NCBI GenBank assembly: GCA_035708205.1 | Contig: DASSSY010000007.1 | Span: 62,001-126,000 of the forward strand | Origin: DASSSY01 sp035708205 | Lineage (GTDB): Bacteria > Bacteroidota > Bacteroidia > Chitinophagales > Chitinophagaceae | Direction: 5' to 3' | Length of the DNA: 64,000 nucleotides | In this document: positions 59,736-64,000 of the stretch, piece by piece | Numbering within the stretch: position 1 is the stretch's first letter | Layout: each line of letters begins with the position of its first letter | Program-made: the position numbers and the translations under genes | The notes under the pieces: generated by a model | Databases searched by the model: none | The model's input: the letters and a program-made list of their open reading frames with translations, nothing else | What the model was told of the DNA's origin: nothing

Positions 59736-59743
59736 TAAAGTTA
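59736..59743 (-). promoter_or_regulatory. -7-like element TAACTTTA
   Basis: One mismatch to TAnnTTTG, five bases before the ATG of the sigma factor gene. The rest of the gap to 59938 shows no gene. Confidence 0.4.
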
Positions 59744-59938
59744 TAGCAAAACGTAACCGGATAAAAACATCTCCGGCCTTTGTATTGAGTAGGTTTGGGT
59801 AGAAATGGTTACAAGAGCTATAACAAACAGTTAGGGGCGGGTGAGTTATGAGGTCACAAAAGTATAGGCGCTCAACGCGATGACAATCAAGTGCCTAATT
59901 ATCTTAACTTCTTAATGGTTCGAAAAAGCATCGTCATT

Positions 59939-60364
59939 TTATGTCCCCGGTTGTCGTTCTTTTTCCAAAAAATCCTGCAATAAAATCGTAGCGCTGACCT
60001 TATCAATCAAACCCTTATTTTGCCGGTCTTTTTTGTTCAGGCCACTTTGCGCAATGGCTGCACTGGCCATTTTGGAAGTAAACCGTTCATCGAACAAATG
60101 AACTTCCTTATCAGGAAATATTTTTTTCAGTTGCTGAAATATTTTTTCCACTTTGGCCGTAATATCCGTGGGACTGCCGTCCAGATTTAAAGGGTAACCC
60201 ATCACGATCTTCGACACTTCTTCTTTTTGGAAATAGTCTTTCAGGAACCAGATCAAAGTGTCGGAGGCAATAGTGGTCAGGCCGCTGGCAATGATGCACA
60301 AAGGGTCTGACACGGCAATCCCTGTTCTTTTTTCCCCGTAATCTATTGAAAGAATGCGTGCCAT
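59939..60364 (-). CDS. ruvX: Putative Holliday junction resolvase / pre-16S rRNA nuclease RuvX (YqgF)
   Basis: RNase H-fold nuclease of 141 residues. The first acidic residue is Asp7 in ILSIDYGEKRTGIAVSD. The second is in the KIVMGYPLNLDGSPTDI region, and the third is in HLFDERFTSKMA and the C-terminal KVSATILLQDFLEKE. In bacteria the family is needed to finish the 5' end of 16S rRNA. It starts 4 bases after the flavin reductase stop and is co-transcribed with it. Confidence 0.93.
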   Translation of the reverse strand: MARILSIDYGEKRTGIAVSDPLCIIASGLTTIASDTLIWFLKDYFQKEEVSKIVMGYPLNLDGSPTDITAKVEKIFQQLKKIFPDKEVHLFDERFTSKMASAAIAQSGLNKKDRQNKGLIDKVSATILLQDFLEKERQPGT

Positions 60365-60368
60365 AAGC

Positions 60369-61250
60369 TTATTTTCCGGACAAAAGCACCTGCCAGGCCT
60401 CCGTTATTTTTCCTTCCTGAAGCAATTTTTGGGCGTAGTGCTGAATAGCATCTTCCCTAGTTTCATCCATTGGATTTTCAGACAGTATCTGCCGTAAAAC
60501 TTTATTCTCCTTTATCCGGTTGTCAGCGGCCGGCATTTCGGTACAATTCGCCAGCATGCCTAAATCGTTTCCGGTCAATATCCTGCTGTTTTTAATAAAG
60601 GCCGGTAATTGGTCAAAACCCATACCTAGTTCCAGGTTAGGTTTCGGCACTTCAAAAACCGCATCGCCGGAAGCCCGGCAATAATAATCCAGTCCCATTC
60701 GGGCCACTAAATCAATTTTATGCGGATCAATTTGCCCGTTATCATCCAAAACATCATCATTTAAATGCATGCACACCACCTCGCAAATAATCAAATTGGC
60801 AGCACCGCCTTCCTGGCCGGTTTCAATAATATTAAGCACCTTACACTCAAGGCTGACCGGTGATTCTTTAACCCGGAATGGCCTGACCAGTTCTGAAGCT
60901 ATGGGGGTAAAGCCTGATTTTTCAAACTCATTGATCTCTTTCGGGTATTCACAGCTCGCCAGGCTGGTTTGCTGTACCATATTGTAGTTAACCACATTAA
61001 TAACCACTTCCATGGTTTCCCGGATATTTTCTAAAGTATGTTTAATCGTGTTGTTGCGCACGCGACGGGCCGGAGAAAAAATCAGGATTGGCGGTTTGCT
61101 CCCAAAAGCGTTAAAAAAGCTGAACGGTGACAGGTTGGGCCGGCCGTCTTTATCAACAGTACTGGCAAAACAAATCGGGCGGGGCGCCACACTACCCAAT
61201 AAATATTGATGAAATTGCTTGGTGCTGATCGTTCCCGGGACAATAACCAT
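60369..61250 (-). CDS. Flavin reductase-like protein
   Basis: A 293-residue protein with an N-terminal flavin reductase domain: LLGSVAPRPICFASTVDKDGRPNLSPFSFFNAFGSKPPILIFSPAR (the R-P-I-x-x-x-S-T and N-x-x-P-F-S-F-F-N-x-F signature of FMN-binding split barrels), SLASCEYPKEINEFEKSGFTP and SPVSLECKVLNIIETG. An additional C-terminal part of about 90 residues (from PNLELGMGFDQLPAFIKNSRIL) is common to Bacteroidota members. A partner oxygenase is not apparent. A perfect -7 element is 27 bases before the ATG; ruvX follows in the same transcript. Confidence 0.9.
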   Translation of the reverse strand: MVIVPGTISTKQFHQYLLGSVAPRPICFASTVDKDGRPNLSPFSFFNAFGSKPPILIFSPARRVRNNTIKHTLENIRETMEVVINVVNYNMVQQTSLASCEYPKEINEFEKSGFTPIASELVRPFRVKESPVSLECKVLNIIETGQEGGAANLIICEVVCMHLNDDVLDDNGQIDPHKIDLVARMGLDYYCRASGDAVFEVPKPNLELGMGFDQLPAFIKNSRILTGNDLGMLANCTEMPAADNRIKENKVLRQILSENPMDETREDAIQHYAQKLLQEGKITEAWQVLLSGK

Positions 61251-61277
61251 TATTGAAAATAAGATTTTGTTTGCCGC

Positions 61278-61285
61278 AAAGATAC
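61278..61285 (-). promoter_or_regulatory. -7 promoter element TATCTTTG
   Basis: Perfect TAnnTTTG on the minus strand, 27 bases before the ATG of the flavin reductase-like gene. Confidence 0.6.
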
Positions 61286-61385
61286 AAAGCCCTGTTTTGA
61301 TCCACCTAAAATTAGGAAATTCATTTTTTACAAGCCATGAAGTTTTACGATATTCGCCTCAGCAAATCAATCTTATCCATTTCCT

Positions 61386-62375
61386 GTGTTCAAAATATTC
61401 CGGACCTCCACCCCTTTATCCGTAATGGCGCTCCTGCTGGTCACTCTGATAACCAAGCTCTATTGGCTGGCGCATCCGGCCGCTGCCATTGCTCTTGATC
61501 ATCAAAAGATCTGGATAGCCATGCTTGGGATCATTCAGTTCTTTATCGGCAACTCCCCATTGGCCATGACTTTTTTTGCAATAGCCAACCTGGCAGGCCA
61601 GGCAGTGTACCTGAACAGACTAACAACGGAAAACGATCTTTACCATACCCGAAATTACTTACCTGCTATCTGTTTTATATTATTCACCGGTCTCCTGCCC
61701 GAATGGAACTATTTATCAGCCTCATTAATAAGCAACTGGTTTATACTGGCGGCTATTGGCGGCATGCTGCAAATACAAAACAATCCGAATGTGCGTAAGG
61801 GCATTTTCAACATCGGCCTGTTCATTTCCTGCGCGGGTCTTCTGTCCCTTCCAGCCTTAATATTTTTCCCCTTGTTATTTGTTTCTTTAAGTATTTCCCG
61901 GGCGTTTAAAGCTGATGAGTGGCTATTGGGCGCTTTAGGCTTTCTTACACCTTTATACTTCCTGGCTGCCGGTATCTTCCTGTTTGGCGATTTACAGTCA
62001 TTGCCCACATGGCTGCCATCCCGTCTTCAGCTTATCAGTGATTTACCCAGGGACAGCACAAAGCCTTATGTGGTTCTTGGCTTCATCCTGATCCTGCTTG
62101 TCATCGGTATCATATATCTTAACCGGTACACGGAACATAAGCTTATCCAGGTAAAAAAGAGATGGAGCATGCTCATTACCGGCTTTTTCCTGGCTCTGAT
62201 CCCCTTATTCTTCAGCGGCCTGGGAAGCATGGCCATATCTGTTTTTGCCCTTATATTTTTGAGTGCAATAGTCGCAAACATCTGGTTAGAACGAAAAAAT
62301 AAATGGCTTGGCAGAATATTATTTTATCTCTTCCTTGCAGTGCTTATCTTTGCACAATGGATTCAGGTTCCATGA
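61386..62375 (+). CDS. Polytopic membrane protein, DUF6427-like
   Basis: A 329-residue protein with about ten hydrophobic segments. Its opening (FKIFRTSTPLSVMALLLVTLITKLYW) and the central NYLPAICFILFTGLLPEWNYLSASLISNWFILAAI region resemble DUF6427 proteins of Bacteroidota. The start is a GTG at 61386; the first ATG is 13 codons later, inside the first helix. It ends 40 bases before purQ, and the purQ -7 element lies within its last codons. Its function is unknown. Confidence 0.78.
   Translation: MFKIFRTSTPLSVMALLLVTLITKLYWLAHPAAAIALDHQKIWIAMLGIIQFFIGNSPLAMTFFAIANLAGQAVYLNRLTTENDLYHTRNYLPAICFILFTGLLPEWNYLSASLISNWFILAAIGGMLQIQNNPNVRKGIFNIGLFISCAGLLSLPALIFFPLLFVSLSISRAFKADEWLLGALGFLTPLYFLAAGIFLFGDLQSLPTWLPSRLQLISDLPRDSTKPYVVLGFILILLVIGIIYLNRYTEHKLIQVKKRWSMLITGFFLALIPLFFSGLGSMAISVFALIFLSAIVANIWLERKNKWLGRILFYLFLAVLIFAQWIQVP
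62345..62352 (+). promoter_or_regulatory. -7 promoter element TATCTTTG before purQ
   Basis: Perfect TAnnTTTG inside the 3' end of the preceding membrane-protein gene, 63 bases before the purQ ATG. Confidence 0.55.
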
Positions 62376-62415
62376 TTTTAGCAACCGTTCAAAAGCAAAG
62401 AATAAATCAATATAA

Positions 62416-63099
62416 ATGAAATTTGGTATTGTCGTTTTCCCCGGATCAAACTGTGATTTTGACATGCAACAGGCCCTACAGGAAGACTTAAGGCAGGAAG
62501 TCATCATGTTATGGCATAAGGACAGGGACCTCAGCATGTTCTCCAAACAGGACTGTATTGTCCTCCCGGGCGGATTCTCCTATGGTGATTATCTGCGCTG
62601 CGGGGCTCTGGCACGTTTTAGTCCCATGATGGAACAGGTGATTGAATTTGCCCAAAAAGGCGGAAAAGTGCTTGGCGTATGCAATGGTTTTCAGATCCTT
62701 TGCGAAGCTGGTTTGCTGCCCGGTGTATTACTGCAGAATGACCATCAGAAGTTCACCTGTAAAAATACTTACCTGTTCAGGGAGGAGGGCAACAACATCA
62801 TGAGCCAAAAGATCCAGAAGAATATTTTACAAATCCCGGTAGCTCATGGCGAAGGCCGCTATCATGCCGATGAAAAGACCTTGGAAAGCCTGGAACAAAA
62901 TAAACAGGTCTTATTCCGTTATTGTGATGTCAAAGGACAAGTTACGACAGCCGCTAATCCTAACGGTACAGTAGCTAATATTGCCGGCATTTGCAACCGG
63001 GAAGGCAATGTCTTCGGCATGATGCCCCATCCCGAAAGGGCCTGTAGCGAAGATCTGGGCAATACAGACGGCCGGTTGATCTTACAGGCGTTACTTTAA
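62416..63099 (+). CDS. purQ: Phosphoribosylformylglycinamidine synthase glutaminase subunit PurQ
   Basis: Supplies ammonia to PurL in purine synthesis. The 227-residue class I glutamine amidotransferase has the start FGIVVFPGSNCDFDMQQAL, the oxyanion loop PGGFSYGDYLRCGALARF, the nucleophile C89 in GVCNGFQIL, and the C-terminal histidine-glutamate pair in MMPHPERACS. The presence of purQ implies a small, separate purL and purS elsewhere. It is monocistronic and converges on the pyruvate carboxylase gene, with an 8-base-stem palindrome (63136-63167) between. Confidence 0.96.
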   Translation: MKFGIVVFPGSNCDFDMQQALQEDLRQEVIMLWHKDRDLSMFSKQDCIVLPGGFSYGDYLRCGALARFSPMMEQVIEFAQKGGKVLGVCNGFQILCEAGLLPGVLLQNDHQKFTCKNTYLFREEGNNIMSQKIQKNILQIPVAHGEGRYHADEKTLESLEQNKQVLFRYCDVKGQVTTAANPNGTVANIAGICNREGNVFGMMPHPERACSEDLGNTDGRLILQALL

Positions 63100-63178
63100 T
63101 AACTGGATTTTTGCCGGGTATCCCGTAAAAGCAGCCAGGAAAACACCCTTAGCTTCAGCTTTTCCTGCCCAAGGACCG

Positions 63179-64000
63179 CTATTCCAGCTCCAGGACCACG
63201 TCATTCTGGTCAACCATTACCCCCGCCTGTAAAACCACCTGTTTCACTTTCCCCTCTTTTGATGCCGTAACAGTACTTTCCATCTTCATAGCCTCTATCA
63301 CAAACAAAGGCGTACCGTTTGTTACCCTATCTCCCGGGTTAACCAGCACGTCTGAAAGGTTTCCCTGGAGCGGCGAGCCGATTTCCGTTTCCGGGTCCGT
63401 TGCTTTTTTATGCTCAACTCTTGAAGACTTAGCCGTATTATCTTTTACCCGGATAGTTCGTCCGCCACCATTCAATCCGAAAGAAACCGTACGGTTTCCC
63501 TCTTCATCAGGCCCGGACACATATCTCAATATAATATGGATCACTTTTCCCTTTGCCAATCGGACCTCGACTTCCTGTCCCACCGTCAAAGGATAAAAGA
63601 AAGAAGCGGTCGGGATATTTTCTACACGACCGTATTTTTTCCGGCGTTCGTAAAAATCATTAAAAACCTTAGGAAATATTTGATAAGATAGGAAATCAAG
63701 AAAAGTTGCATTCTGGTATTTTTCCTGGAAATCAGCAAACGCTTCAGCGAGATCGATATCCGGTAAGATATGTGCCGCAGGCGCTCCCGTTTCTTTTTCA
63801 TTTTTTAAAACAATTTTTCTCAGCTTTTCAGGAAATCCTCCGTAGGGAACGCCGATATCGCCTTTGAAAAAGCCAATGACGGAAGCGGGGAACGAATGAT
63901 TTTGATTTTCGTCCAGGATATCCTCAGCCCTTAGATTATTGGCCGTCATAAACAATGCCATATCGCCAACAACTTTGCTGCTGGGGGTTACTTTTATAAT
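63179..64000 (-). CDS. pyc: Pyruvate carboxylase, C-terminal part
   Basis: Makes oxaloacetate from pyruvate and bicarbonate. The frame is open to the right edge of the window and gives the last ~273 residues. It enters at KVTPSSKVVGDMALFM, the conserved end of the carboxyltransferase domain; an ATG inside it at 63961 is not a real start. The PC tetramerisation region follows (NHSFPASVIGFFKGDIGVPYGGFPEKLRKIVL). The C-terminal biotinyl domain has the lysine in EAMKMES, preceded by GSPLQGNLSDVLVNPGD. The biotin carboxylase half lies beyond the window. Confidence 0.93.
   Translation of the reverse strand: MIKVTPSSKVVGDMALFMTANNLRAEDILDENQNHSFPASVIGFFKGDIGVPYGGFPEKLRKIVLKNEKETGAPAAHILPDIDLAEAFADFQEKYQNATFLDFLSYQIFPKVFNDFYERRKKYGRVENIPTASFFYPLTVGQEVEVRLAKGKVIHIILRYVSGPDEEGNRTVSFGLNGGGRTIRVKDNTAKSSRVEHKKATDPETEIGSPLQGNLSDVLVNPGDRVTNGTPLFVIEAMKMESTVTASKEGKVKQVVLQAGVMVDQNDVVLELE

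Noticed and set aside
1..64000. CRISPR arrays, rRNA genes, prophage or transposase genes
   Set aside because: No regularly spaced repeats, rRNA sequence, phage structural genes or transposase motifs were seen on either strand.

Overview
The window is chromosomal DNA from a member of the Bacteroidota, most likely of the Chitinophagales/Sphingobacteriales type. The evidence is type IX secretion (a PorQ homologue and five proteins ending in T9SS sorting domains), Bacteroidota-restricted families (GSCFA, DUF4783, DUF5683, a DUF6427-like protein), an atpD-atpC pair apart from the other ATP synthase genes, and many promoters of the Bacteroidota type with the -7 octamer TAnnTTTG. Shine-Dalgarno sites are not conspicuous. 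The content is mostly housekeeping. I see no insertion sequence with a transposase, no prophage, no CRISPR array and no rRNA. One tRNA is present.

Layout. 1-3987: RNase R (cut by the left edge), ElaA-type acetyltransferase, pterin carbinolamine dehydratase, HflX. 4040-7865: a small surface-glycan group (asparagine-synthase-like protein, Wzx-type flippase, methyltransferase). 7934-14774: secreted unknown, MoxR ATPase, mannose-1-phosphate guanylyltransferase, PorQ, FabI, ROK sugar kinase, rhomboid protease. 14868-20226: an ABC permease, FtsX and two T9SS-exported proteins. 20528-23508: lepA followed by paaB and paaC. 23902-28111: an accessory T9SS locus with a 5'-truncated relic and a tandem pair of paralogues. 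28318-33803: glutathione peroxidase, three unlinked genes, and a lytic transglycosylase/DUF5683/membrane protein operon. 34128-41389: CPA2 antiporter with CoA-binding protein, HhH protein, acyl-CoA dehydrogenase, and the rbfA/permease/GSCFA operon. 41642-46799: FAD oxidoreductase, atpDC, Cdd1-type HhH protein, pyrF, tRNA-Arg(CCG), GtrA-like protein. 46836-64000: secA, DUF4783, gpmI, pspC, ubiX, anmK, thioesterase, leuS, an ECF sigma factor, flavin reductase with ruvX, a membrane protein, purQ, and the C-terminal end of pyruvate carboxylase.

The most unusual object is leuS (55645-59007). It is intact by its motifs, but carries an in-frame insert of about 184 codons just before the TTRPDT motif of its editing domain. 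The insert encodes a DUF559 / PD-(D/E)XK-type endonuclease-like domain with its acidic residues present. It is bounded by GC-rich hairpins and by short inverted ends (ACCCCT / AGGGGT). It looks like a selfish palindromic element that has settled inside an essential gene without breaking it, and it has none of the splicing blocks of an intein.

The second point of interest is the pair of tandem T9SS proteins at 24578-28111. Their two ends are nearly identical while the middles have diverged, and they lie directly downstream of a truncated T9SS gene whose reading frame now runs into them. A third is a set of genes whose -7 element lies so close to the ATG that leaderless or near-leaderless mRNAs are predicted.
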